Source: JBGAPI01 sp044221335 (GTDB taxonomy: Bacteria; Pseudomonadota; Gammaproteobacteria; Xanthomonadales; Ahniellaceae). Taken from it: a stretch of DNA of 64,000 nt. Within the stretch, counting starts at the first letter, position 1, and every line of letters starts with the position of its first letter. The stretch lies in the NCBI GenBank assembly GCA_044221335.1, contig JBGAPI010000012.1:48742-112741 (forward strand), in the 5' to 3' direction. Positions 7,441 through 16,139 of this stretch are shown in pieces. A program made the position numbers and the translations under genes. Below the pieces are notes generated by a model. That model saw nothing but the letters and a program-made list of their open reading frames with translations. It was not told where the DNA came from and ran no database searches.

Positions 7441-10005
7441 TGAACGAATCACTGTCGGGCGGCTCGATCCTCGTGGTGGTGATGAACCGCGACGATCGTC
7501 GCGTGCTGTTCGAAGTGCTCGATACGCACGAGTTCGACGCGATCTTCACCGCGAAGGACTATCCGCAGGCGCATTCCTTCCTGCGCCAGGGCACGAAGCT
7601 CGACGCCATCCTGCTGGAGTTCGTCGGCGAGGCGAAGGAAGCACAGGGGCTGTGCGCCGAGATCGAGGGCGACCCGGAACTGGCGGACATCCCGGTCATC
7701 GGCATTACCACCGTCGAGGAGCTGTCGCATCGCTGGGGCTGGGGCCGCGGCCCGAAGTGCGTGGTCGACTGGATGCGCAGCCCGGTATTCGGCGAAGAGG
7801 CCCTGCATCGCATTCTCAACGTCTCGAATCGCGGCGGCGCGACCGACGCCGCCCCGGCGGTCGAGCGCGAGCCGCGCCCGGCGCCCGCGGCGAAGACGGC
7901 GGCGGAAGGCGACATCGAGGACTACCGCTACGCGTTCGACGGCACCCCGGACGAACTGCTGCTGATCGACCTCGGCAGTGGCCAGATCGTCGACGTCAAC
8001 GCCGCGGTCGAGCAGCGCAGCGGCTGGCCGCGCAGTCAGCTGCTCGGCAAGGCTGCCGAGACGCTGGAGCCGGCCTTCAGCAACACCCAGCGCAAGACCC
8101 TGATCGCCAGCCTGCGCGAGCACGGTCGCGCCCGCTACCGCTCCGAGCGCAAGCGCGGCGACGGCACCCGGGCCGCGGTCGATGTCGTCGCGCGCCTGCT
8201 GATGCGCGGCCGCGACCGGGTCTGCCTGATCAGCGCCCGCGAGGTGGTCGAGTCGCCCGGCTGGGAAGAGGGCATGAACGCGCTGGCCGGCCTGGCACTG
8301 CTGCCGCCGACCGACGTGATCAGCGGCGTGGCCCGCTCCCTGGTCGACTGGCTCAGTCCCGATTTCCTGACCGTCACCGTCAGCCGCCCGGGCGACGCTG
8401 GAGGCGAGTGCCTTCGGCAACGTGCTGGCGCGGCTGAAGGACGACGCCAGCGTGGTGATGCCGGAAGGCGGCCATCGCCTGCTCGGCTCGGATCCGGTGC
8501 TGGCCGCCATGGGCATCGAAGGCCTCGCCCTGGTCCCGCTGCTCGACGAGCGCGGCGAGCGGATCGGCGCCCTGGTGCTGGCCAGCACGGCGTCCTACGG
8601 CAGCAAGCGCGGCTTCAAGGAAGCGATCCGGGTGGCGGCGGCGCGAATCGTCTCCACGCTGGAACTGGAGAATGCCCGCGAGCAGGGCCGCGCCAGCGGT
8701 CTGCTCGACTCGCTGACCGACCTGCCCAACCGGATGCTGTTCAACGATCGTCTCGACACCACGATCAAGGAAGCGGCGCGCACCGGCGAGATGTTCGCGG
8801 TCCTGTTCGTCGATCTCGATCGCTTCAAGACCATCAACGACAGCCTCGGCCACAGCGTCGGCGACGAGGTGCTGATCGCCGCCGCGAAGCGCCTGCGCGC
8901 CTCGGTGCGCGCCTCCGACACGGTGGCCCGCTACGCCGGCGACGAGTTCACGGTGATCCTGCGCCACATCATCCAGCGCGACGACGTGCTGCGCATCGCC
9001 GACAAGATCTGCCGCGTGCTGGAAGCGCCGCTGACCCTGGAATCGGGGCGCGAGCTGCACATCACCGCGAGCATCGGCATCAGCTTCCATCCCGACGACG
9101 CCAATACCGCGGAGAAGCTGCTGCAGCATGCCGACGTCGCGATGTACAGCGCCAAGGGCATGGGCCGCAACACCTACCAGACCTACGTCTCGGTGCCGGA
9201 GGAATCGCACCAGCAGCGCCTGGCCCTCGAGGCCAAGCTGCGCGTCGCGGAACGCAACAACGAACTGCGCGCGTTCTACCAGCCGCAGGTCGGGGCGGAA
9301 TCCGAGGACATCGTCGGGATGGAGGCGCTGATCCGCTGGGAGCATCCGGAACTCGGAATGATCTCGCCGGGCTTCTTCATCCCGATCGCCGAGGAGACCG
9401 GCCTGATCGTGTCGATCGGCGAATGGGTGCTGCGCCAGGCCTGCCGCGATGCCAAGAAGTGGCAGGACCGCTACAAGCTCGGCCTGCGGGTCGGCGTGAA
9501 CCTGTCGGCGCTGCAGCTGCGCCAGGCCGGCCTCGCCGATGTGGTCAAGCGTGCGCTGGAAGAGACCGGTCTCGAGCCCGCGCTGCTCGAGCTCGAGGTC
9601 ACCGAGAGCCTCAACGTCAAGACCATCCCCAACCTGATCGAGACGCTGCAGGCGCTGCGCGACCTCGGCTGCAGCATCGCCATCGACGACTTCGGCACCG
9701 GACAGTCCTCGCTCGACTATCTGCGCCGCTTCCCGGCCGACCGGATCAAGATCGACCAGGTCTTCGTCCGCAACATCGGCGTCGATCCGGACGACGAGGC
9801 GATCGTCAAGGCCACCATCGACATGGCCAAGGGCCTGAACCGGGACGTCATCGCCGAGGGCGTCGAGTACGAGCAGCATCGCGAGTTCCTCAGGGCGAAC
9901 GGCTGCCACGAGCTGCAGGGCTACCTGTTCTGCCGCCCGCTGCCGGCCGCGACCTTCGAGAACCTGCTGAACGAGCGCGAGAAGGCCTACTCCGCCAAGG
10001 ACTGA
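7440..10005 (+). CDS. Receiver-PAS-GGDEF-EAL cyclic-di-GMP protein, interrupted by a frameshift
   Basis: The reading starts at ATG 7440. It shows a receiver-like domain whose phosphate-acceptor Asp is replaced by Glu (ILLEF), a PAS domain, a GAF-like stretch, a diguanylate cyclase domain with AGDEF in place of GGDEF, and an EAL domain. The EAL domain keeps EALIRW, VNLSALQL, EVTES, IDDFGTG, RIKID and ELQGY, so phosphodiesterase activity is plausible. The receiver-PAS-GGDEF-EAL order resembles FimX, a type IV pilus regulator. The frame changes by +1 near 8387-8392 (CCCGGG). Removing one base restores a continuous protein of about 854 aa, reading VSRPATLEASAFGN. This may be a sequencing insertion or a real disabling mutation. 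The second half alone (from 8422) would encode GGDEF-EAL without its sensors. Confidence 0.85.
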
Positions 10006-10192
10006 GCCGAAGCAGGGCAGGCCCCGGCCCGCAGCTTCCGATTCCGACCTGCCGACCGACCGGCCCGGGTGCCGCTCCGCGGCTCCGGCCGAACCGTGCA
10101 ATGGCGCCCCCGGGCGCCGCTCCACGGACCTCCGGGCGAAGGGTTCGCCGGCGAGGCTCGTCCCACTGCCCCGCGCCCCAGCAGGTATAGTG

Positions 10193-10226
10193 CCGCCCCC
10201 GGCCATCCTTGGCCGACCTGGGGCGG
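10193..10226. other. Stem-loop between the GGDEF-EAL gene and rpoE
   Basis: CCGCCCC (10193-10199) pairs with GGGGCGG (10220-10226), enclosing an inner GGCCA/TGGCC pair (10201-10205 and 10210-10214). No T-run follows, so it is at best a weak or Rho-assisted terminator for the upstream gene. The rest of the 10006-10316 gap holds the rpoE promoter and nothing else I recognise. A TATAGT at 10186-10191 could be a -10 element, but no matching -35 is visible. Confidence 0.35.
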
Positions 10227-10249
10227 CGACGGGGGTTTCGCCGTCCCGA

Positions 10250-10276
10250 GAACTTTTTCCGAAAACCGCGGTCCAT
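10250..10276 (+). promoter_or_regulatory. Sigma-E (AlgU/RpoE)-type autoregulatory promoter
   Basis: GAACTT (10250-10255) is followed after exactly 15 bases by GTCCAT (10271-10276). This matches the RpoE/AlgU consensus (GGAACTT, 15-16 bases, GTCNNA) well in the -35 box and spacing and partly in the -10. It lies about 40 bases before the rpoE start codon, where autoregulated rpoE operons normally have it. Confidence 0.7.
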
Positions 10277-10316
10277 CGCGCCGGCTCGCGAGACTCGCGG
10301 CACGGAGGCAGACGAG

Positions 10317-10919
10317 TTGAGCGATCTAGACACCGATTTGGACCTGGTCAACCGGGTCCAGAAAGGCGATCGGCGGGCATTCGACATCCTGGTGCGGAAG
10401 TACCAGCATCGGGTGCTGGGCCTGATCGGCCGTTACATCAGCGACTGGGCCGAGGCGCAGGACGTCGCGCAGGACGCGTTCATCCGTGCCTACCGGGCGA
10501 TCCCGAACTTCCGCGGAGAGAGTGCGTTCTACACCTGGCTGTACAAGATCGCCGTCAATACGGCCAAGAACCACCTGGTCTCGCAGCGTCGCCGCCCGCA
10601 GGGCGCCGATGTCGAACTGGAGGACGCGGTCTACCTCGAGAGCGCCTCGCGACTGAAGGACAGTTCCACCCCCGAGCGCGAACTTCTGCGCCAGGAGATT
10701 GAACAAAACGTGTTCGCCGCGGTCGAATCGCTGCCGGAAGACCTGCGCATGGCCATCACCCTGCGCGAAGTCGACGGCTTGTCCTACGAACAGATTGCCG
10801 AAGTGATGAATTGCCCGATCGGTACCGTGCGCTCGCGGATCTTCCGCGCCCGCGACGCGATCGATCAGCGGATCCGCCCCCTGGTGGGCAGCCCCGAACC
10901 GGAACTTGATCATGACTGA
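10317..10919 (+). CDS. rpoE: Envelope-stress RNA polymerase sigma factor RpoE (AlgU)
   Basis: ECF sigma factor of 200 aa that directs the response to misfolded envelope proteins. Region 2 (LVRKYQHRVLGLIGRY, AQDVAQDAFIRAYRAI) and region 4 (ITLREVDGLSYEQIAEVMNC, GTVRSRIFRARDAI) are intact and full length. I take the TTG at 10317 as start. It has a GGAGG ribosome site eight bases before it, and the resulting MSDLDTDLDLVNRVQKGD aligns with the usual RpoE N-terminus. The gene overlaps rseA by eight bases and starts the rpoE-rseA-rseB operon behind its own sigma-E-type promoter. It is held inactive by the inner-membrane anti-sigma factor RseA until regulated proteolysis releases it. Confidence 0.96.
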   Translation: MSDLDTDLDLVNRVQKGDRRAFDILVRKYQHRVLGLIGRYISDWAEAQDVAQDAFIRAYRAIPNFRGESAFYTWLYKIAVNTAKNHLVSQRRRPQGADVELEDAVYLESASRLKDSSTPERELLRQEIEQNVFAAVESLPEDLRMAITLREVDGLSYEQIAEVMNCPIGTVRSRIFRARDAIDQRIRPLVGSPEPELDHD

Positions 10920-11568
10920 GCCGCTGCGCGAACAATGGTCCCGCCTGCTGGATGGCGAGCTTGAAGCGGACAGCACCCGATTCCTGCTGCGCCGCGCCCC
11001 GGCCGAGGCGGACGCCGACGCGCTTTCGCGCTACGCGCTGATCCGCGCGTGCCTGAAGCGGGAGGAATTCCAGCCGGCCGGCGACCTCGCCGACCGGATC
11101 TCGGCCGCCGTGGCCGCCGAGCCTGCGCATGGCGCTGGCGGCTCCCGCTGGCTGAAGCCGCTGCTCGGCACGGCGATCGCCGCCGGCGTCGCGGCCCTGG
11201 CACTGTCGATGGCACAGGTGACACCGGTACCCACCCCGACCGCCACCGGCCCGACCGTCGCGGCCAACGGGCCGGCACCGCTCGCCGCGCCTCCGGCCGG
11301 CGGCGAACTGGCCCATACCGCCCCGATCAAGACCAGCGACCTGACCCCGCCGCTCAACGTGCAGCCGGTCGCCGACCGTCACCTGTCGGCACCCGAGCCG
11401 GTCGCCGGCCCGGCCCTGGATCCGCGCATCGAGGACTACCTGCTGCGCCACGGTCAGGCGACTCACGGCGGCGTGCGCGGCGGCCTGGTGCCCTACGTGT
11501 ACATCGTCGCGACCCCGGCCCGCGAGACCGCCGCCGCCAGCGCCGATCCCGCGGACGCGCGGCAGTGA
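10912..11568 (+). CDS. rseA: Anti-sigma-E factor RseA (MucA-like)
   Basis: A 218-aa single-pass inner-membrane protein that binds RpoE. The cytoplasmic anti-sigma domain occupies about residues 1-85 (WSRLLDGELEADSTRFLL, YALIRACLK). A membrane helix follows at about 88-107 (LLGTAIAAGVAALALSMA). The periplasmic part is rich in Pro and Ala, with a more conserved end (DPRIEDYLLRHG, GLVPYVYIVA) that is typical of proteobacterial RseA/MucA. The start ATG at 10912 lies inside the end of rpoE. The stop overlaps the rseB start (GTGA at 11565-11568). By family it is cut sequentially by DegS/AlgW- and RseP-type proteases; neither gene is in the window. Confidence 0.92.
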   Translation: MTEPLREQWSRLLDGELEADSTRFLLRRAPAEADADALSRYALIRACLKREEFQPAGDLADRISAAVAAEPAHGAGGSRWLKPLLGTAIAAGVAALALSMAQVTPVPTPTATGPTVAANGPAPLAAPPAGGELAHTAPIKTSDLTPPLNVQPVADRHLSAPEPVAGPALDPRIEDYLLRHGQATHGGVRGGLVPYVYIVATPARETAAASADPADARQ

Positions 11569-12461
11569 GCCTGCGCACGACGGTCGTCACGCTCGGCCTG
11601 CTGCTGGCCGCCGCCGGCTGTCGCGCGGAAGACGACGGCGCGACCTGGCTGTCGCGGATGGACCGTGCGATGGAACAGCTGCAGTACCGCGGCGTCGTCG
11701 TCTATGCCCACGACTCGCAGATCGAGGCGCTGCGCGTCTCCCGCCTGGTCGGCGACAACGGCGCCGTGGAGGAACGCGTGGTCGCGCTCACCGGCGACCA
11801 GCGCGAAGTGCTGCGCACCCCCGATGACCTGCACTTCCGCCTGCCCGGCGGCATCGCCGCACAGCTGCGCGCCCCGCGCGGCACCGCGACCGACCCCAAG
11901 TCCGCGCTGACCACTGCGGCCGGCAACTACAAGGTCCGCGTGATCGGCAACGACCGCGTGGCCGGCTACGAGGCGGTGGTGGTCGACGCGATGCCGCTCG
12001 ACGCCGCCCGCTATTCCTATCGCTGGTGGCTCGAGGCCAAGTCCGGGATGCTGCTCGGATCGATGCTGATCGGCGCCAACGGCGAGGCGATCGAGCGCCT
12101 GATGTTCACCTCGCTGGAACTGGCCGACGGGCCCGCCGCCGCAGCAGCGAAGTCGGTGCCGCCGGCGGCGGCACCGGACGCGCCGAGCTGGCAGGCGAAG
12201 GCGCTGCCGCGCGGCTTCGCGCTGGTGGCGATGCCCTCCGAACGCGCCGGACTGCGCCACTACCTGTTCTCGGACGGCCTCGCCAACGTCTCGGTCTACC
12301 TGGAACCGACGAACCCGTCGGTCGACCCCTTCACGACGACGCTGCGCCGCGGCGCGGTCAGCATTTCCGGTCGCGCCGACCGCGGCGTGCAGATCACCGT
12401 GATCGGCGACGTCCCGGTCGCCACCGTGCAGCGCATCGCCGCTGCCGTGCCGGCGGAATGA
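11565..12461 (+). CDS. rseB: Periplasmic sigma-E regulator RseB (MucB)
   Basis: A 298-aa MucB/RseB protein, the periplasmic partner that protects RseA from proteolysis and senses lipid or lipopolysaccharide stress. The N-terminal signal VSLRTTVVTLGLLLAAAG is followed directly by a cysteine, so it could be a lipoprotein rather than the soluble form known in E. coli; the lipobox (AAGC) is only fair. The large N-terminal LolA-like domain (WLSRMDRAMEQLQYRGVVVY, YSYRWWLEAKSGMLLGS) and the smaller C-terminal RseA-binding domain (LPRGFALVAM, HYLFSDGLANVSVYLE) are both present. It starts at GTG 11565, overlapping the rseA stop by three bases, so translation is coupled. Confidence 0.93.
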   Translation: MSLRTTVVTLGLLLAAAGCRAEDDGATWLSRMDRAMEQLQYRGVVVYAHDSQIEALRVSRLVGDNGAVEERVVALTGDQREVLRTPDDLHFRLPGGIAAQLRAPRGTATDPKSALTTAAGNYKVRVIGNDRVAGYEAVVVDAMPLDAARYSYRWWLEAKSGMLLGSMLIGANGEAIERLMFTSLELADGPAAAAAKSVPPAAAPDAPSWQAKALPRGFALVAMPSERAGLRHYLFSDGLANVSVYLEPTNPSVDPFTTTLRRGAVSISGRADRGVQITVIGDVPVATVQRIAAAVPAE

Positions 12462-12512
12462 GGCGCCTGACCAAACCGTAAGCGCGGCGTCAGCCGACGC
12501 TCAGTCCGGGCT

Positions 12513-12540
12513 GGAACTTCGCCGTCGCGTCCCCATCGAA
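12513..12540 (+). promoter_or_regulatory. Second sigma-E-type promoter, upstream of mucD
   Basis: GGAACTT (12513-12519), 15 bases, then ATCGAA (12535-12540). It matches the full -35 heptamer and four of the key -10 positions of the RpoE consensus. It is about 70 bases before the mucD ATG and would let mucD be induced by RpoE separately from the rpoE-rseA-rseB operon. Confidence 0.6.
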
Positions 12541-12611
12541 AGCGATCGAGCCGCGACCCAATACGCGGCGCAAGCATCCTTCCATTTCCTGATCCGAACA
12601 GCGGAGTACCC

Positions 12612-14027
12612 ATGAACGCACTGATCCGCCTCAGCGCCAGCGCCATCGTGCTGTGGTCCCTGGCCAGCACGGCTCGCGCCGACCTGCCCGACTTCACCCA
12701 GCTGGTCGAGAAGAACTCGGTCGCGGTGGTCAACATCACCGCCCGCAAGACCACCGATTCCGACGACAACGCGGCGGCCACGGACGACCAGGACATCCCC
12801 GAGATGTTCAAGCGCTTCTTCGGCCCGAACGGCCCGCACAACTTCCGCAGTCCGCAGCAGCCGCCGCGCGACCGGGTCTCCGGCGGCTCCGGCTTCATCA
12901 TCTCGACCGACGGCTACATCCTCACCAACCACCACGTCGTGAAGGGCGCGGACGAGGTCACGGTCCGCTTCAAGGACCGCCATGAGAAGAAGGCCCGGGT
13001 GATCGGCTCCGATTCGCAGAGCGACGTCGCCCTGCTGAAGGTCGAAGAGACCGGCCTGCCGGCGGTCAAGACCGGCGATACCGAACTGCTGAAGCCCGGC
13101 CAGTGGGTCGTCGCCATCGGCTCCCCCTTCAACCTCGACTACACGGTCACCGCCGGCGTCGTCAGCGCCAAGGGGCGCAGCCTGTCGGACGACCAGCGCT
13201 ACGTGCCGTTCATCCAGACCGACGTCGCGATCAACCCGGGCAATTCCGGCGGCCCGCTGTTCAACCTCAACGGCGAAGTGGTCGGGATCAACTCGCAGAT
13301 CTTCTCCAACTCCGGCGGCTACCTCGGCGTCTCGTTCGCGATCCCGATCGAAGTCGCCACCAAGGTCGCGGAGCAGCTGAAGAAGTCCGGCCACGTCAGC
13401 CGCGGCTCGCTCGGCGTGCAGATCCAGGAGGTCGACGCGGCCCGCGCCGAAGCGCTGGGCCTCGCCAAGCCGCGCGGCGCCCTGGTGGTGACCGTGCTGC
13501 CGGGCTCGGCCGCCGAGAAGGCGGGCCTCAAGCCCTCCGACGTGATCCTCGCGTTCAACGGCACCGAGGTCGGCCGCTCGCAGGAACTGCCGCCGCTGGT
13601 CGGCGCGGTGCCGCCGGGAGGCCGGGCGACGCTGACGGTGTCGCGTGACGGCAAGGAAATCAGCGTGCCGGTGGTGGTCGACGAGCTGAAGGACCCGACC
13701 GCCAGCACCAAGGGCAAGGCCGCGGGCGGAAACCCGGCCAGCAGCGACGGGCTCGGCCTTGCGGTGCGCGACCTCACCGACGAGGAGCGCGAAGAGGCCG
13801 GCCTCAAGGGCGAGGGCGTGCTGATCACCGACATCTCCGGCAAGGCCGCCCGCCGGGCCGGACTGGCCGAAGGCGACGTGGTCCTGATGGTCGGCCGCAA
13901 CAAGATCACCAAGGCGGCGGACTTCCGCGCCGCCGCGGCCCAGGTCAAGCCCGGCCAGGCGGTGATGCTGCTCGTCCGTCGCGGCGAGACCAGCACCTTC
14001 ATCCCGCTGAAGCTCGACGAGAAATAA
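12612..14027 (+). CDS. mucD: Periplasmic serine endoprotease MucD (DegP/DegQ family)
   Basis: A 471-aa HtrA-family protease/chaperone that clears damaged envelope proteins. The signal peptide ends near residue 23 (LASTARA). The trypsin-like domain has catalytic H108 (TNHHVV), D138 (SDVALLK) and S212 (NPGNSGGP). Two PDZ domains follow, at about 260-355 and 375-470 (RGSLGVQIQEVDAARAEALG; GVLITDISGKAARRAGLAEG). A GGAG ribosome site precedes the ATG. It stands 150 bases after rseB with its own sigma-E-type promoter and completes the classical algU-mucA-mucB-mucD set. Confidence 0.95.
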   Translation: MNALIRLSASAIVLWSLASTARADLPDFTQLVEKNSVAVVNITARKTTDSDDNAAATDDQDIPEMFKRFFGPNGPHNFRSPQQPPRDRVSGGSGFIISTDGYILTNHHVVKGADEVTVRFKDRHEKKARVIGSDSQSDVALLKVEETGLPAVKTGDTELLKPGQWVVAIGSPFNLDYTVTAGVVSAKGRSLSDDQRYVPFIQTDVAINPGNSGGPLFNLNGEVVGINSQIFSNSGGYLGVSFAIPIEVATKVAEQLKKSGHVSRGSLGVQIQEVDAARAEALGLAKPRGALVVTVLPGSAAEKAGLKPSDVILAFNGTEVGRSQELPPLVGAVPPGGRATLTVSRDGKEISVPVVVDELKDPTASTKGKAAGGNPASSDGLGLAVRDLTDEEREEAGLKGEGVLITDISGKAARRAGLAEGDVVLMVGRNKITKAADFRAAAAQVKPGQAVMLLVRRGETSTFIPLKLDEK

Positions 14028-14240
14028 CCACGCTGCGGGCGACGGACGGAGCGCACCCGGCTATCGCGCTTCGCTTGTGGCTGGAGGACCAGGGCAGCGG
14101 GTCCAGTGGGATTCCGGTGGCCGTCCGCAGGACGCTACGGCGCCTGCGCGCGGCCACCGCACCGGCGGGGGTTCCGAACGGCACTGACCGGCACGCTCCC
14201 AGGTGCCGGATCTCCTCGGAAATGCCCGAAATTCAACAGG

Positions 14241-14262
14241 GGTGGCGGCGCAAGCCGCCACC
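14241..14262. terminator. Stem-loop with GCAA tetraloop between mucD and lepA
   Basis: A perfect 9-bp stem, GGTGGCGGC (14241-14249) with GCCGCCACC (14254-14262), is closed by GCAA, a stable GNRA-type loop. A run of six T lies 17 bases further on (14280-14285). It may end mucD transcription or shield the following promoter. As the T-run is not adjacent, a classical intrinsic terminator is not certain. The rest of the 14028-14305 gap shows nothing else I can support apart from the promoter below. Confidence 0.45.
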
Positions 14263-14263
14263 C

Positions 14264-14272
14264 TGCGATAAT
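14264..14272 (+). promoter_or_regulatory. Extended -10 promoter element before lepA
   Basis: TGCGATAAT matches the extended -10 form TGnTATAAT in all but one base. No -35 box is visible, which extended -10 promoters can do without. Transcription would begin near 14279, leaving a leader of about 27 bases before the lepA ATG, which has no clear Shine-Dalgarno sequence. Confidence 0.45.
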
Positions 14273-14305
14273 TGCCGGCTTTTTTCTTCCGGCCGACCCC
14301 GCCCC

Positions 14306-16096
14306 ATGCAGCAGATCCGCAACTTCTCCATCATCGCCCACGTCGACCACGGCAAGTCGACGCTCGCCGACCGCATCATCCAGCTGTGCGGCGGCCTCGA
14401 GGATCGCGAGATGGAAGCGCAGGTGCTCGACTCCAATCCGATCGAGCGCGAGCGCGGCATCACCATCAAGGCGCAGAGCGTGTCGCTGCCCTACAAGGCG
14501 CGCGACGGCAAGGTCTACCAGCTCAACTTCATCGACACCCCCGGCCACGTCGACTTCAGCTACGAGGTCTCGCGCTCGCTCGCCGCGTGCGAGGGCGCCC
14601 TGCTGGTGGTCGATGCGGCACAGGGCGTGGAAGCGCAGTCGGTCGCCAACTGCTACACCGCGGTGGAGCAGGGCCTGGAGGTGCTGCCGATCCTCAACAA
14701 GATCGACCTGCCGACGGCCGACCCGGAGAAGGTGAAGGGCGAGATCGAGGCCGTGATCGGCATCGATGCCACCGACGCCATCCAGATCAGCGCCAAGACC
14801 GGCCTCAACGTGATCGAGGTGCTGGAGGCGATCGTCGCCCGCATCCCCGCGCCGAAGCCGACGGAAGAGACCGCGCTGCAGGCGCTGATCATCGACTCCT
14901 GGTTCGACAACTACCTGGGCGTGGTCTCGCTGGTGCGCGTGATGCAGGGCGAGATCCGCCCGCGCGACAAGATCCTCATCATGTCCACCGGCCGCACCCA
15001 CGAGGTCGAGCAGGTCGGCGTGTTCACCCCGAAGCGCAAGAAGCTCGACGCGCTCGGCGCGGGCGAGGTGGGCTTCGTCTGCGCGTCGATCAAGGACGTC
15101 TACGGCGCCCCGGTCGGCGACACCATCACCAGCGCGGCCAAGCCTGCGCAGGCCGCGCTGCCCGGCTTCCAGAAGATGCAGCCGCGGGTCTTCGCCGGCC
15201 TGTTCCCGACCGACACCGACGACTACCCGGAGCTGCGCGAGGCGCTGGAGAAGCTGAAGCTCAACGATGCCGCGCTGGTGTTCGAGCCGGAAGCGTCCGA
15301 GGCCATGGGCTTCGGCTTCCGCTGCGGCTTCCTCGGCATGCTGCACATGGAGATCGTGCAGGAGCGCCTCGAGCGCGAGTACGACCTCGACCTCGTCACC
15401 ACCGCGCCGACCGTGATCTACCAGCTGCTGGAGACCGACGGCAGCGTGACGGACCTCGACAACCCGGCCAAGCTGCCGAACGTGTCGAAGATCGAGGAGA
15501 TCCGCGAGCCGATCATCCAGGCCAACGTGCTGACCCCGCCGGACTACGTCGGCAACGTGATCAAGCTGTGCGAGGAGAAGCGCGGCGTGCAGCGCTCGAT
15601 CAACTACCTCGGCAGCCAGGTGCAGATCGTCTACGAACTGCCGCTGGCGGAGGTCGTGCTCGACTTCTTCGACAAGCTGAAGTCGGTCAGCCGCGGCTAC
15701 GCCTCGCTCGACTACCACTTCCTGCGGTTCGAAGCGGGCCCCTTCGTCCGCCTCGACATCCTGATCAACGGCGAGAAGGTCGATGCGCTGTCGATCATCA
15801 CCCATCGCGCCAACGCCGAGCGCCGTGGCCGAGACATCACCGAGAAGATGCGCGAGCTGATCCCGCGGCAGATGTTCGACGTCGCGATCCAGGCCGCCAT
15901 CGGCGCCGCGGTGATCGCGCGCACCACGGTCAAGGCGCTGCGCAAGAACGTGCTGGCGAAGTGCTACGGCGGCGACGCCACCCGCAAGAAGAAGCTGCTC
16001 GAGAAGCAGAAGGAAGGCAAGAAGCGGATGAAGTCGGTCGGCAAGGTCGACATCCCGCAGGAAGCCTTCCTCGCCGTGTTGCGCCTCGACGACTGA
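14306..16096 (+). CDS. lepA: Translation elongation factor 4 (LepA)
   Basis: LepA/EF4 is a ribosome-associated GTPase, here 596 aa, the normal family length. The ATG at 14306 gives MQQIRNFSIIAHVDHGKS, the usual start with the G1 loop. DTPGHVDF (G3) and NKIDLP (G4) follow, then EF-G-like domains and the lysine-rich LepA C-terminal domain (KCYGGDATRKKKLLEKQK) that contacts the peptidyl transferase centre. Longer in-frame readings upstream are not plausible. It begins the lepA-lepB-DUF4845-rnc-era-recO run, with lepB 43 bases downstream, an arrangement widely kept in proteobacteria. Confidence 0.97.
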   Translation: MQQIRNFSIIAHVDHGKSTLADRIIQLCGGLEDREMEAQVLDSNPIERERGITIKAQSVSLPYKARDGKVYQLNFIDTPGHVDFSYEVSRSLAACEGALLVVDAAQGVEAQSVANCYTAVEQGLEVLPILNKIDLPTADPEKVKGEIEAVIGIDATDAIQISAKTGLNVIEVLEAIVARIPAPKPTEETALQALIIDSWFDNYLGVVSLVRVMQGEIRPRDKILIMSTGRTHEVEQVGVFTPKRKKLDALGAGEVGFVCASIKDVYGAPVGDTITSAAKPAQAALPGFQKMQPRVFAGLFPTDTDDYPELREALEKLKLNDAALVFEPEASEAMGFGFRCGFLGMLHMEIVQERLEREYDLDLVTTAPTVIYQLLETDGSVTDLDNPAKLPNVSKIEEIREPIIQANVLTPPDYVGNVIKLCEEKRGVQRSINYLGSQVQIVYELPLAEVVLDFFDKLKSVSRGYASLDYHFLRFEAGPFVRLDILINGEKVDALSIITHRANAERRGRDITEKMRELIPRQMFDVAIQAAIGAAVIARTTVKALRKNVLAKCYGGDATRKKKLLEKQKEGKKRMKSVGKVDIPQEAFLAVLRLDD

Positions 16097-16139
16097 CCCC
16101 CGCAAGCCCGGACCGACACCCCAAGGAACCGCCCAGGAC

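Noticed and set aside
6808..7452. N-terminal extension of the beta-oxidation protein to 895 residues
   Set aside because: The extra 215 residues are the antisense of the divergent small gene; the family start lies at 6807.
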